This document shows positions 51,698-59,851 of a stretch of 64,000 nt of DNA, piece after piece. A model generated the notes under the pieces. The model was not told the DNA's origin. It saw only the letters and a program-made list of their open reading frames with translations, and did no database searches. Every line of letters starts with the position of its first letter. Position 1 is the first letter of the stretch. The stretch comes from Nocardioides szechwanensis (GTDB lineage: Bacteria; Actinomycetota; Actinomycetes; Propionibacteriales; Nocardioidaceae): the NCBI RefSeq assembly GCF_900103935.1, contig NZ_FNIC01000002.1, forward strand, positions 617,768-681,767, read 5' to 3'. Both the position numbers and the translations under genes were made by a program.

Positions 51698-52827
51698 GTG
51701 CGCGCCAGTCCGTGGGGGAGAACCAGGGAGAACGTGGAGCCGGACCCGGGCTCGCTGACGCACGTGAGGTCGCCCCCGTGTGCTTCGGCGAAGGCGCGTG
51801 CGTTGGCCAGTCCGAGTCCGGTGCCTTCGATCCCGTGGTCGACGGCTGTCGAGGCGCGGAAGTACCGGTCGAAGAGGTGCTGCTGCTCTGCCGCGGGAAT
51901 CCCGATGCCGGTGTCGGTGACGGTGATCGCGATCGTCGGTCCTCGTACCTCGCAGTCGACGTTCACCCGCCCGCCGCCGGGGGAGTACTTGACGGCGTTC
52001 GAGAGCAGGTTGTCGAGGATCTGTCGTACGCGACGCTCATCGACAAGTGCCGGTGCGGACTCGGCTCCGCTCAGTGTGATCGTCGCGTGCCCGGCCCGGG
52101 CCGCGGGCAGGAGGCCATGCACGGCATCTCGGGCCACGGTCACCAGGTCGGTGTCGCTTGGTTCGAGTCGCAGCTCGCCGGTCATGATCGTGGCCGCAGC
52201 GAGCAGGTCGTTGATCATGCTCAGCACCCGTTGCGCACCGTTCTCGATGGTCAGTGCCATGCGCTGCGCCTCAGCCGGAAGCTCCTCCTCGCCCAGCAGC
52301 TCGGCATAGCCGAGGATCGAGGTCAAGGGCGTCTTGAGGTCATGCGCTGCTGACGCCAGGAACATGCTCTTGAGCTCGTCGAGCTCGCGAAGGCGACGGT
52401 TCTTCGCGCTGAGCGAGCGGCGGGCTGCGAGCAGCTCGTCGTTGAGCTCGAGAAGAAGCGCGTTCAGCTTCTCCGCCGGAGCGCGCAGCGGCTCCGCCAG
52501 GACAAGGACGTGCTCGCCGTGGAGCAGTGCCCAGAACTTGCAGTCGACCACGTCTCCGCTTCGGCGTACGAGCCCCGCCTGGACGGACTGCCAGCTCGCC
52601 CCGGCGGCGGCCAGCAGGCCGGTCACGATGGCAGCCTGAGCAGGTACGACGACCCCGGGAAGGGAGTCAGTCGACCCCACCGTGCGATGGAAGGCGGGGT
52701 TGGCGCCCACGATCGTGCCGTCGCGTTGCACCGTCACAGCCGCCACGGAGTCGGTTCCCGCGAGGAACCCGTCGAATGGGGTCATGGTCTCGATCGGCCC
52801 GGGCCCGGTCACCCGAATCTCCTGCAT
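51694..52827 (-). CDS. PAS-containing sensor histidine kinase
   Basis: This 377-aa cytosolic kinase has an N-terminal PAS-like domain (about 15-115), a coiled-coil linker (about 120-150, LNALLLELNDELLAARRSL), HisKA with AHDLKTPLTS and a complete ATPase domain: N-box DNLLSNAVKYSP, G1 DTGIGIP, F-box DRYFRAS and G2 GTGLGLANA. The start is ATG 52827 (MQEIRVTGPGP), with MTPFDGFLAGTD downstream as alternative. No response regulator is in the operon. Output partner must be elsewhere, perhaps the nearby orphaned regulator at 44775. It leads the microprotein and B12-sensor genes. Confidence 0.88.
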   Translation of the reverse strand: MQEIRVTGPGPIETMTPFDGFLAGTDSVAAVTVQRDGTIVGANPAFHRTVGSTDSLPGVVVPAQAAIVTGLLAAAGASWQSVQAGLVRRSGDVVDCKFWALLHGEHVLVLAEPLRAPAEKLNALLLELNDELLAARRSLSAKNRRLRELDELKSMFLASAAHDLKTPLTSILGYAELLGEEELPAEAQRMALTIENGAQRVLSMINDLLAAATIMTGELRLEPSDTDLVTVARDAVHGLLPAARAGHATITLSGAESAPALVDERRVRQILDNLLSNAVKYSPGGGRVNVDCEVRGPTIAITVTDTGIGIPAAEQQHLFDRYFRASTAVDHGIEGTGLGLANARAFAEAHGGDLTCVSEPGSGSTFSLVLPHGLART

Positions 52828-53001
52828 ATCGCAGTATGCGCCTTGCCCAACTCCCCCCCCGGCTGTCACTCGGCGTCCATGTCGTCAGCGCGTGTCAGAC
52901 GTGGCCACATGTAGGCGGGACGACCTCATCCTGACCGAACAGATGACAAGATCCCGTCGTCCGCGTCATCGCGGGACGCCACCGTCCGAAAGGCATCACT
53001 C

Positions 53002-53985
53002 GTGAGCTCTCGAGGCACGCCGCGCCGCGTCTGGGTAAGCCCCGTGCGCTGCGGTCCCGGTGCCCTCCTCGGCGCCTGTCTCGCGGCCGTCGCGCTGGTC
53101 ACCGTCCTGCTGCCGACGACCGCGGTCGGCAGTGCGGGCACGGCCGCCTCGAGCATCGTGGCTGCCCGTGTAGCAGACCCCACGCAGGACCGGCCGACCC
53201 TGCCGGCCCGGTGCCGCCCCGACTCCGAGCAGCACATCAGCAAGCCAGCCCCCTGCTACGTCACCCGGTTCGTCCGCACCCGCCCGACGGTGATGCTCTG
53301 GGGCGACTCCCACGCCTACCACCACATCCCCGCCGTGCGAGCGGCCGTGCGCGGCCAGAACGTCAACCTCGTGCTCTTCATCGCGGGCGCATGCCCGCCG
53401 ATGGTCCGCATCGCCAAGCAGCAGGACACGTGCTCGGTCATCAACCGCCAGGCGCTGGAGTTCGTGACCCGCCTGCACAAGAACGGCCGTCCGCTCACTG
53501 TCCTCCTAGGCGCCTACTGGCACTGGTACCTCAGCACCCTGGAGAAGATCGACGCGGGCGAGGAGCCCGGGGCGGACGAGGCCTACATCTTCGAGCAGTC
53601 CCGGGAGTTCCGGCCGGGCGTCCCTCGGATGTTCCGCACCCTCGGGCGGATGGGGGTCAACGCCGACGTACTCGGACCCGTGCCCACCGTGCCCGACGAG
53701 GTGTTCCCGTGCCTCCAGGGCGAGATCCCCTACGCGTGCCCGATCCCGCGCGGCCAGGCCCTGCCCGACGAGAGCACCACACGGGAGTACGTCGAGACCC
53801 AGATGGAGGCCCTGGCCGGACGGCCGCGGCTGATCAACCTCAAGCCCCGGATCTGTGACTCGGCGTTCTGCTACGGGCTGCGCGACGACGTCTACACCTG
53901 GTACGACGGGATCCACCTGAGCGCCACCTTCTCGCGGAGCACCACGTCCGCCTTCCGCGGCATCGTCCGGGACCTGAAGCGCTGA
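53002..53985 (+). CDS. Exported SGNH-domain protein, OafA-like C-terminal domain without acyltransferase
   Basis: The 327-aa protein has an N-terminal membrane or signal segment (about 22-48) and an SGNH-hydrolase domain. Block I is MLWGDSHAYHH and block V is YDGIHLS. The sequence matches the SGNH domain found at the end of acyltransferase-3 (OafA) proteins, which moves acetyl groups on surface polysaccharides, but the membrane acyltransferase half is absent here and nearby. It has four or more cysteines. A perfect hairpin follows 4 nt after the stop. No good ribosome site precedes the GTG. Confidence 0.82.
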   Translation: MSSRGTPRRVWVSPVRCGPGALLGACLAAVALVTVLLPTTAVGSAGTAASSIVAARVADPTQDRPTLPARCRPDSEQHISKPAPCYVTRFVRTRPTVMLWGDSHAYHHIPAVRAAVRGQNVNLVLFIAGACPPMVRIAKQQDTCSVINRQALEFVTRLHKNGRPLTVLLGAYWHWYLSTLEKIDAGEEPGADEAYIFEQSREFRPGVPRMFRTLGRMGVNADVLGPVPTVPDEVFPCLQGEIPYACPIPRGQALPDESTTREYVETQMEALAGRPRLINLKPRICDSAFCYGLRDDVYTWYDGIHLSATFSRSTTSAFRGIVRDLKR

Positions 53986-53988
53986 CCT

Positions 53989-54008
53989 GACGCGGAACCT
54001 TCCGCGTC
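53989..54008 (+). terminator. 9-bp hairpin after the SGNH gene
   Basis: GACGCGGAA and TTCCGCGTC are perfectly complementary with only CC between; the practical loop is AACCTT. It follows the stop at 53985 by 3 nt, and the rest of the gap to 54111 holds the Tad operon promoter, not identified. Confidence 0.65.
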
Positions 54009-54111
54009 TCACCCGCCACACCATCCACAGATTGCGCGGAGCCTCTGGCGCGACGGCGCCGACAGTCGTACCTTCACATCAACTGCCAGCAACTTCTTCT
54101 CGGGAGACGCC

Positions 54112-55380
54112 ATGGCGATGGTGCAGGCTGATCCACTTCCGGACCAGCATCGCGAGCTGGTCGACCAGCTCGACGAGCGCGTGCGCGCGCTCGTCCGCGG
54201 CGAGGGCGTCGACCCACAGCGCGACGCGGTCGTCGTACGCCGGATCGCGGAGAGCGTGGTGCGCGACCATGACGAGCGGTCGCTGACCGGGGCCGTGGTT
54301 CCGGTGCCCGACGTCGGGTCGATGGTCGGTGAGCTGGTCGCGCGGGTGTCGGGCTTCGGGCCGCTCCAGCCGTTCCTCGACGACCCAGCGGTCGAGGAGA
54401 TCTGGATCAACGACCCGAGCCGGGTCTTCGTCGCACGCCACGGGCGCCACGAGCTGACCAACCTGATGCTGAGCCAGGCCCAGGTCAACGAGCTGGTCGA
54501 ACGGATGCTCAAGTCGAGCGGGCGCCGCATCGACATCAGTCGCCCGTTCGTCGACGCGATGCTGCCCGAAGGCCACCGGCTCCACGTCGTGCTCGAGGGG
54601 ATCAGCCGCGGCTTCTCCGCGGTCAACATCCGCAAGTTCGTGCTGCGCGCCTCCCGGGTCACCGACCTGGTCGAGCTCGGCAGCCTGACTCCGCGCGCGG
54701 CCGCGTTCCTCGAGGCCGCGGTGCGCGCCGGCCTCAACATCCTGGTCGCCGGCGGCACACAGGCCGGCAAGACCACCATGCTCAACTGCCTCGCCGCGGC
54801 GATCCCCGGCGGCGACCGGGTGGTGTCGGCCGAGGAGGTCTGGGAGCTCCGGTTCCCACATCCCGACTGGGTGCCGCTCCAGACCCGGCAGTCCGGGCTC
54901 GAGGGCACGGGCGAGATCCGGCTTCGCGACCTGGTCAAGGAGAGCCTGCGAATGCGGCCGAGCCGGATCATCGTCGGCGAGGTCCGCGCGGAGGAGTGCC
55001 TCGACCTGCTGCTGGCGCTCAACGCCGGGCTTCCGGGCATGTGCACGCTCCACGCCAACAGCGCGCGGGAGGCGCTGGTCAAGATGTGCACGCTGCCGCT
55101 GCTCGCCGGCGAGAACATCTCGGCCGGCTTCGTCGTACCCACCGTGGCGGCGTCCGTCGACCTCGTCGTCCACCTCGGCATCGACCAGCACGGCGTACGC
55201 CGGGTCAACGAGGTCGTCGGCGTGCCGGGGCGGGTGGAGAACGGCGTGATCGAGACGGAGTCGATCTTCGAGCGCCGCGAGGGTGGCGACCTGCGCCGCG
55301 CCAACGGGATGCCGCCGCGGGCGGAGCTGTTCGTGCGCGCCGGGATCGACGTCCACCGGATCCTGACCGAGGACCACTGA
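54112..55380 (+). CDS. Tad pilus assembly ATPase (CpaF/TadA)
   Basis: This 422-aa type IV/II secretion ATPase powers assembly of Flp/Tad pili. Visible are the N-terminal domain with EEIWINDPSRVFV, Walker A GGTQAGKTTML (about residue 217), the Asp-box/Walker B region RPSRIIVGEVRAEE and the His box GMCTLHANS. GGGAG lies 6 nt before the ATG. It heads an operon continuing TadB, TadC, pilin and TadE/TadG genes. TadZ and a prepilin peptidase are not in the window. Confidence 0.93.
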   Translation: MAMVQADPLPDQHRELVDQLDERVRALVRGEGVDPQRDAVVVRRIAESVVRDHDERSLTGAVVPVPDVGSMVGELVARVSGFGPLQPFLDDPAVEEIWINDPSRVFVARHGRHELTNLMLSQAQVNELVERMLKSSGRRIDISRPFVDAMLPEGHRLHVVLEGISRGFSAVNIRKFVLRASRVTDLVELGSLTPRAAAFLEAAVRAGLNILVAGGTQAGKTTMLNCLAAAIPGGDRVVSAEEVWELRFPHPDWVPLQTRQSGLEGTGEIRLRDLVKESLRMRPSRIIVGEVRAEECLDLLLALNAGLPGMCTLHANSAREALVKMCTLPLLAGENISAGFVVPTVAASVDLVVHLGIDQHGVRRVNEVVGVPGRVENGVIETESIFERREGGDLRRANGMPPRAELFVRAGIDVHRILTEDH

Positions 55381-56234
55381 TGGGCGCGCTGGTCGGTCTG
55401 GGCGTCGGCATCGGGCTGATGCTCATCTGGTCGGCGTTCTTCCTGCCGCGTACGCCGCGTCGTGCGGCGCGGGCCGACGGCCGCGGCGCGCAGCTGCTGG
55501 CGCGCGCCGGGCTGGGGGAGGTCTCGCCGACCGGCTTCGCGTTGCTGTGCCTGGTCTCGGGGGCCGTGTGTGCGGTGGTGATCCAGGTGGCGTCACGGAC
55601 GGCGCCGGTGGCGGTCGCGTTCGGGGCCCTCGGTGCCTACCTCCCGGTCGCCGTGGTGGCCGGACGTGCCCGGCGGCGACAGCGCGAGTTCGCGGAGGTG
55701 TGGCCGGAGGCGGTCGACAACCTCGCCTCTGCTGTTCGCGCCGGGATGTCGCTGCCCGATGCCCTGGCGGGCCTGGCGGTCCGGGGTCCCGAGCCGCTGC
55801 GCGACGCGTTCGACGCGTTCGCCCTGGACTACCAGGTGACCGGTCGCTTCGGGGAGTGCCTCGACCGGCTCAAGGTCCGCCTCGCCGATCCGGTCGGCGA
55901 CCGCGTCATCGAGGGCCTGCGGATCGCCCGCGAGGTGGGTGGCGGCGAGCTCGGGCGGCTGCTGCGCAACCTGTCGGGCTACCTGCGCGACGACGCGCGC
56001 ACGCGCTCCGAGCTCGAGTCCCGCCAGGCGTGGACCGTCAACGGTGCGCGCCTGGCCGTCGCTGCTCCGTGGCTGGTGCTGCTCATGATGTCGTTCCAGT
56101 CCGAGGTGATCCGCCGCTACGCCTCGCTGGCCGGCGCGTTCGTCCTCGCGCTCGGCGCCGCGCTCTGCCTGGTCGCCTACCGGCTGATGATGCGGATCGG
56201 CCGCCTCCCCGTGGAGAGGCGGATCCTGTCGTGA
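55380..56234 (+). CDS. Tad pilus membrane protein (TadB)
   Basis: This 284-aa type II secretion F-domain protein forms the inner membrane platform of Tad pili. It has an N-terminal helix pair (about 2-20 and 52-90), the F-domain (105-235, with WPEAVDNLASAVRAGMSLPDAL and AREVGGGELGRLL) and two C-terminal helices (about 225-275). The ATG begins on the last base of the ATPase stop. The GTGA overlap couples it to TadC. Confidence 0.9.
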   Translation: MGALVGLGVGIGLMLIWSAFFLPRTPRRAARADGRGAQLLARAGLGEVSPTGFALLCLVSGAVCAVVIQVASRTAPVAVAFGALGAYLPVAVVAGRARRRQREFAEVWPEAVDNLASAVRAGMSLPDALAGLAVRGPEPLRDAFDAFALDYQVTGRFGECLDRLKVRLADPVGDRVIEGLRIAREVGGGELGRLLRNLSGYLRDDARTRSELESRQAWTVNGARLAVAAPWLVLLMMSFQSEVIRRYASLAGAFVLALGAALCLVAYRLMMRIGRLPVERRILS

Positions 56235-57172
56235 CACTGACGCTGTGGGGTGCGGTCCTCGGGGCGCTCGCCGGCGCGGGCGTCGTACTCGTCGGCGTGC
56301 GGTGGCGAGTCATCGGCCGCCCGCAGCTCTCGACCCGGGTGCTGCCCTACGTCCGCGACCTGCCGCAGGTCGGCCGCACCCCCGCGCTCCGCGTCGTCTC
56401 CAGCTCGCCGACGTCCGCCGCCGCCGGGGTCTTCGGCCCGGTGCTGCGCTCGGTGGCCGACTCGCTCGAGCGGGTGCTCGGCGGAGCCGCGTCCGTACGC
56501 CGCCGCCTCGAGCGCGCCGCGATCGACAAGAGCGTGCACGAGTTCCGGATCGAGCAGGTGATGTGGGGTCTCGCGGGGCTCGGGGTGGTCGCCGCCTACG
56601 GCCTGCTCAAGACGCTGACCGATCCCGGCGGCGTGCTCGGGCTGGTGGTGCTGTGCGCGGTCGGGTTCGCGGTCGGGGTGATCGCCCGCGACAACCGCCT
56701 GAGCGGCCAGGCCACGAGCCGCGAGCGCCGCATCCTGGCGGAGTTCCCGACGGTCGCCGAGCTGCTCGCGCTCGCCGTCGCCGCGGGGGAGAGCCCGGTC
56801 GCCGCGCTCGACCGCGTCGTACGACGCAGCGGCGGTGAGCTGTCGAGCGACCTCGCCAAGGTGCTGGCCGCGGTGCGCACCGGTGAGCCGGTGTCGTCGG
56901 CCTTCGACCAGCTGGCCGCGGCCAGCGGGCTCTCGCTGGTGTCGCGCTTCGCCCAGGGCATCGCGGTCGCGGTCGAGCGCGGCACCCCGCTCGCGGAGGT
57001 GCTGCACGCCCAGGCCGCCGACGTACGCGAGGCCGGCCGCCGCGAGCTGATCGAGGTGGCGGCGCGCCGCGAGATCTTCATGATGGTCCCGGTCGTCTTC
57101 CTGGTGCTGCCCGTGACCATTCTCTTCGCATTCTGGCCCGGAGTCGTGGGCCTCGACCTGACCACTCCCTGA
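56231..57172 (+). CDS. Tad pilus membrane protein (TadC)
   Basis: The 313-aa partner of TadB has the same F-domain (EFPTVAELLALAVAAGESPVAALDRV, then AQAADVREAGRRELIEVAARREI) with a helix pair in the middle (about 95-150) and a C-terminal helix. It completes the membrane platform. It starts with GTG overlapping the TadB stop by four bases. Confidence 0.9.
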   Translation: MTLTLWGAVLGALAGAGVVLVGVRWRVIGRPQLSTRVLPYVRDLPQVGRTPALRVVSSSPTSAAAGVFGPVLRSVADSLERVLGGAASVRRRLERAAIDKSVHEFRIEQVMWGLAGLGVVAAYGLLKTLTDPGGVLGLVVLCAVGFAVGVIARDNRLSGQATSRERRILAEFPTVAELLALAVAAGESPVAALDRVVRRSGGELSSDLAKVLAAVRTGEPVSSAFDQLAAASGLSLVSRFAQGIAVAVERGTPLAEVLHAQAADVREAGRRELIEVAARREIFMMVPVVFLVLPVTILFAFWPGVVGLDLTTP

Positions 57173-57192
57173 CCTCTCGGAAAGGTTCTGTC

Positions 57193-57387
57193 ATGGAGAA
57201 CATCGCAATGATGATGACCCGCTTCTACCTCGTGTTGACCGCACCCCGGTCGCGCGACGAACGCGGTGACGTGCCCGGCTGGGTCCTCGTGACGGTGATG
57301 TCGGCCGGCATCGTGATGGCCATCTGGTCCGTCGCCAGCGAGTCGCTGACCGGGATGCTGAGGGACGCCCTCAACTCGGTGAAGTAG
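57193..57387 (+). CDS. Small pilin (Flp-type)
   Basis: This 64-aa protein has an N-terminal leader with RSRDERGDVPG and then one hydrophobic helix (about 30-48), the organisation of Flp pilins. A cut after the glycine in ERG or VPG would free the mature helix. It is shorter than the genes around it and lies in the usual pilin slot, between TadC and TadE. AGG lies upstream of the ATG. The prepilin peptidase that would process it is not in the window. It should be the major pilin. Confidence 0.78.
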   Translation: MENIAMMMTRFYLVLTAPRSRDERGDVPGWVLVTVMSAGIVMAIWSVASESLTGMLRDALNSVK

Positions 57388-57779
57388 TGCTCGCCAGGCT
57401 GCGGGCCCGGTCGCAGCGCGGTGCCGCCGTCGTCGACTTCGTCCTCGTGCTGGTGGTGCTGGTGCCGCTGTTCCTCGGCATGCTCCAGGTCGCGCTGGTG
57501 ATGCTGGTGCGCAACACCCTGGCCGCCGCGGCGTCCGAGGGCGCTCGGCTGGCCGCGACGTCCGACCGCGGGCCCGGGGACGGGGTCGCGCTCACGCGCG
57601 AGCAGATCGACCAGGCCATCGCCGGAAGGTACGCCGAGGACGTCACCGTCCGCCGCGTCCTGGTCGACGGGGCGCCGACGATCGAGGTCACGATCCACGC
57701 GCGGGTCCCCGCCCTGGGCATCGGCGGGCCGGCCGTCGAGCTGTCGGTGACCGGGCACGCGGTCGAGGAGCAGCCGTGA
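57387..57779 (+). CDS. TadE-like pseudopilin
   Basis: The 130-aa protein starts with QRGAAVVDFVLVLVVLVPLFLGMLQ (residues 10-34), the TadE motif with conserved Glu replaced by Asp at the DFVLV position. The rest is a soluble extracytoplasmic domain. Its GTG shares its first base with the pilin stop codon, and its end overlaps the next gene by GTGA. It is a minor pilin or pilus-initiating factor. Confidence 0.83.
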   Translation: MLARLRARSQRGAAVVDFVLVLVVLVPLFLGMLQVALVMLVRNTLAAAASEGARLAATSDRGPGDGVALTREQIDQAIAGRYAEDVTVRRVLVDGAPTIEVTIHARVPALGIGGPAVELSVTGHAVEEQP

Positions 57780-58213
57780 GGCGCCGTGACGACGACGGCA
57801 GCGCGGTCGTCGAGGTGGTCTGGCTCGGCATCCTGCTGCTGGTCCCGCTGCTGTGGATCGTGCTGTCGGTCTTCGAGGTGCAGAAGGGCGCGTTCGCGAC
57901 GAGCGCCGCAGCCCGGGCGGCCGGGCGTGCCTACGCCCTGGCGCCCACCGACGCGGTCGGCAAGGCCCGCGCCGAGCAGGCCGCGCGGCAGGCGCTCGCC
58001 GACCAGGGGCTGTCCGGGGCGCCGTTGACGGTGACCGTGACCTGCGCGTCGGCCGGCACCAGCTGCCACAGCGGGGGAGCGGTGATCACCGTGCACATCT
58101 CCTCGCGGGTCGACCTGCCGCTGATGCCGGAGGTACTCGGTGGCGACAAGCCGAGCTTCGCGCTCGACGCGACGCACACGGTGCCGATCGGGCAGTACCA
58201 GGAGGTCGAGTGA
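57776..58213 (+). CDS. Second TadE-like pseudopilin
   Basis: This 145-aa protein has the TadE-type N-terminus DDDGSAVVEVVWLGILLLVPLLWIV (residues 4-28), including the glutamate usual at position 5 of the mature helix, and an extracytoplasmic part with two cysteines (VTCASAGTSCHSG) able to form a disulfide. It overlaps both neighbouring genes by four bases (GTGA). Confidence 0.83.
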   Translation: MRRRDDDGSAVVEVVWLGILLLVPLLWIVLSVFEVQKGAFATSAAARAAGRAYALAPTDAVGKARAEQAARQALADQGLSGAPLTVTVTCASAGTSCHSGGAVITVHISSRVDLPLMPEVLGGDKPSFALDATHTVPIGQYQEVE

Positions 58214-58659
58214 ACCGCCCCCGCACTCGCACTCGCGACGAGCGCGGCTCCTCGGCCGTGCTCATCATCGGCTTCGCGGCCTTCCTCGCGATGACGATCG
58301 CGATGGTCGTCGACGCCTCCGCCGCCTACCTCCAGCGCCAGAGCCTCGACACGCTCGCCGACGGCGCCGCCCTCCACGGCGCCGACCTCGGCGCGACCGG
58401 CCGCGACGTCTACCAGGGCGGCGTACCCGATGAACGTCTGGAGCTGACCGAGGCCCAGGCCCGCATCGCCGTACGCGACTACCTGCGCGACGTCGGCGCC
58501 TACCGCAAGTACCCCGGGCTCTCCTACGACGTCCGCGTCGACGACACCCGGATCACCGTCGAGCTCCGCGCGCCGGTCGACCTCCCGCTGACCGTGCCGG
58601 GTTCACCCGAACACCCTGTCGTCGGTGCCTCCGGGTCGGCCGTCGTCGCGCCCGAGTGA
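58210..58659 (+). CDS. TadG-like pseudopilin, short
   Basis: The 149-aa protein begins DERGSSAVLIIGFAAFLAMTIAMVVDASAAYLQRQSLDTLADGAAL, the N-terminus of TadG/Flp-associated proteins (TadE-like helix followed by QRQSLDTLADGAAL). TadG of Gram-negatives carries a vWA domain; this version is short and lacks it. It ends the Tad operon. A 14-bp inverted repeat follows the stop. Confidence 0.83.
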   Translation: MNRPRTRTRDERGSSAVLIIGFAAFLAMTIAMVVDASAAYLQRQSLDTLADGAALHGADLGATGRDVYQGGVPDERLELTEAQARIAVRDYLRDVGAYRKYPGLSYDVRVDDTRITVELRAPVDLPLTVPGSPEHPVVGASGSAVVAPE

Positions 58660-58667
58660 ACGCTGCG

Positions 58668-58719
58668 CAGGACGTCATACGGATCGTGGATGCGACTCCT
58701 CGGGACGTATGACGTCCTG
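58668..58719. terminator. 14-bp perfect inverted repeat after the Tad operon
   Basis: CAGGACGTCATACG and CGTATGACGTCCTG are perfect complements, separated by 24 nt, starting 9 nt after the last Tad gene. The long loop makes it an unusual terminator. A protein-binding site is the alternative, since each arm contains the palindrome GACGTC. Confidence 0.55.
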
Positions 58720-58795
58720 GAGCGGCCGGGGCCCGAGCGGTGAGCCGCTGGTCTAGCGATCCCGTCATTCCCGCACGGCGGCGATCCCATCGCTC

Positions 58796-58801
58796 TAGCC
58801 T
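58796..58801 (+). promoter_or_regulatory. -10 box for leaderless small membrane protein gene
   Basis: TAGCCT ends 7 nt before ATG 58809 and matches exactly the box before the amidase gene at 14647. It supports the shorter start for the downstream gene. Confidence 0.45.
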
Positions 58802-58808
58802 GCACGAC

Positions 58809-59141
58809 ATGTTGCATCTTGAGACTCCGCCGAGCTGGATCGTCAACCTGTTCACGATCGGCATCTCGCGGGCCCGTTGGATCGCCGAGTCCAACCAACG
58901 CCTGGGGCAGGGGGGCGCGGGCTTCATGTTCGCGTGGTTCTTCCTGGCGTTCGCCAACTACGGGCTGGCCGAGCGGATGAACGGCGCGTTGCGGCAGGCC
59001 GGGTCGCCGGTCACCGTGTCGCCGATCGTGTGCTTCCTCTTCACGGGGTGGCCGTTCTTCGGCTCGAACGCCCAGTTCCGGAAGGGCACGCAGGCGCTCA
59101 ACGCTGCCTACGCAGGGCGGCAGCAGGCGCCCGTCGCCTAA
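58809..59141 (+). CDS. Small membrane protein of unknown function
   Basis: The 110-aa protein starts MLHLETPPSWIVNLFTIG and has two likely helices (about 35-55 and 72-90), with a conserved-looking ARWIAESNQRL between. I chose the ATG at 58809 rather than GTG 58740 because of the TAGCCT box. The sequence is reminiscent of DUF4234 proteins, but not strongly. Its stop overlaps the stop of a 43-aa gene on the minus strand (CTAA). Role unknown. Confidence 0.6.
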   Translation: MLHLETPPSWIVNLFTIGISRARWIAESNQRLGQGGAGFMFAWFFLAFANYGLAERMNGALRQAGSPVTVSPIVCFLFTGWPFFGSNAQFRKGTQALNAAYAGRQQAPVA

Positions 59142-59269
59142 GCCAAGGCGCCGGTCAGGACGACGTCCTTGGCGGGGTCGTGGTGCTCGTAGGTGCTCGC
59201 GGCCGCGGGTCCCGCGACGCCGAAGGCCAGGGTGAGGGCCAGTGCCCCGGTGGTCGCTGCACGACGCAT
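59138..59269 (-). CDS. 43-aa exported peptide
   Basis: The short gene encodes MRRAATTGALALTLAFGVAGPAAASTY and on to DVVLTGALA. It has a perfect ribosome site (GAGGAGG, 5 nt before the ATG) and a textbook signal peptide (basic start, hydrophobic core, AAA-S cleavage), leaving about 19 mature residues, STYEHHDPAKDVVLTGALA. Such features are unlikely by chance. The mature peptide has two histidines and mixed charge. Function unknown; a secreted peptide or residual lipoprotein-like marker are both possible. It is divergent from the CAP protein gene. Confidence 0.65.
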   Translation of the reverse strand: MRRAATTGALALTLAFGVAGPAAASTYEHHDPAKDVVLTGALA

Positions 59270-59292
59270 GAACGCCTCCTCGATGGTCATTA

Positions 59293-59310
59293 GTGACTAT
59301 GCGGTGACTA
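59293..59310. promoter_or_regulatory. Direct repeat GTGACTA, 11 bp apart, between divergent secreted-protein genes
   Basis: GTGACTA occurs at 59293-59299 and 59304-59310, one helical turn apart, in the 87-bp gap between the 43-aa gene and the CAP gene. Direct repeats with 11-bp spacing are typical binding sites of OmpR/PhoP-type response regulators. A TAAAGT (59316-59321) just downstream may be the -10 of the CAP gene. Confidence 0.45.
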
Positions 59311-59356
59311 CACCCTAAAGTGTCATGTGGGTGGGGAGAACAGGACGAAAGTACCT

Positions 59357-59839
59357 ATGACGCTCGGTACGTCCGCGCATAAGTTCAGGTTCATGCTGGT
59401 TCGCCTCATCGCCCTTCTCGCCGCGGCGATCCTCTTGCTCGTCGCCACTCCTGCCGTGGCGGCCACCCCCACGCAGGTCTACGCGAGCCAGATCATGAGC
59501 GCGACCAACACCGTGCGCATCAACCATGACCGGCCCAAGCTCCAGGGCAACGCCTGCGTCAAGCGCTTCGCCGTGCGCCAGGCCCAGCGGATGGCCAACC
59601 AGGAGCGCATCTTCCACCAGAGGCTGGGGCCCGTGCTGCGCGAGTGCGGCCTGACCAAGGCCGGCGAGAACGTCGCCTACGGCTTCCCCACAGGCCTGGC
59701 CGTGGTCTTCGAGGGCTGGCTGCACTCGCCCAGCCACCTCGTCAACATCCTCGACCGTGAGTTCCGGCTCCTCGGTGCCGGTGCTCGCAAGAGCGACAGC
59801 GGCGTCTGGTACGCCGCCCAGGTGTTCGGCCGGAGGTGA
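59357..59839 (+). CDS. Secreted CAP-domain protein
   Basis: The protein (160 aa from ATG 59357) has a signal peptide whose core, MLVRLIALLAAAILLLVATPAVAA, begins at residue 13, so ATG 59393 is another good start, and GTG 59327 a third. The CAP/SCP domain follows with INHDRPKLQ, QAQRMANQERIFHQ, AGENVAYG and GWLHSPSHLVNIL. Bacterial CAP proteins are exported and of mostly unknown activity. It is slightly short for the family but has all expected motifs. It is followed closely by the end of the convergent adhesin-like gene. Confidence 0.84.
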   Translation: MTLGTSAHKFRFMLVRLIALLAAAILLLVATPAVAATPTQVYASQIMSATNTVRINHDRPKLQGNACVKRFAVRQAQRMANQERIFHQRLGPVLRECGLTKAGENVAYGFPTGLAVVFEGWLHSPSHLVNILDREFRLLGAGARKSDSGVWYAAQVFGRR

Positions 59840-59851
59840 CCCGGCGCCCGT

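Noticed and set aside
50544..52827. Cobalamin riboswitch near the B12-binding protein
   Set aside because: No space or conserved B12-box appears upstream of the histidine kinase or within the operon.
52851..52858. Run of eight C as a phase-variable tract
   Set aside because: It lies just upstream of the kinase start chosen here and not inside a supported coding region; no repeat of the pattern elsewhere in the window.
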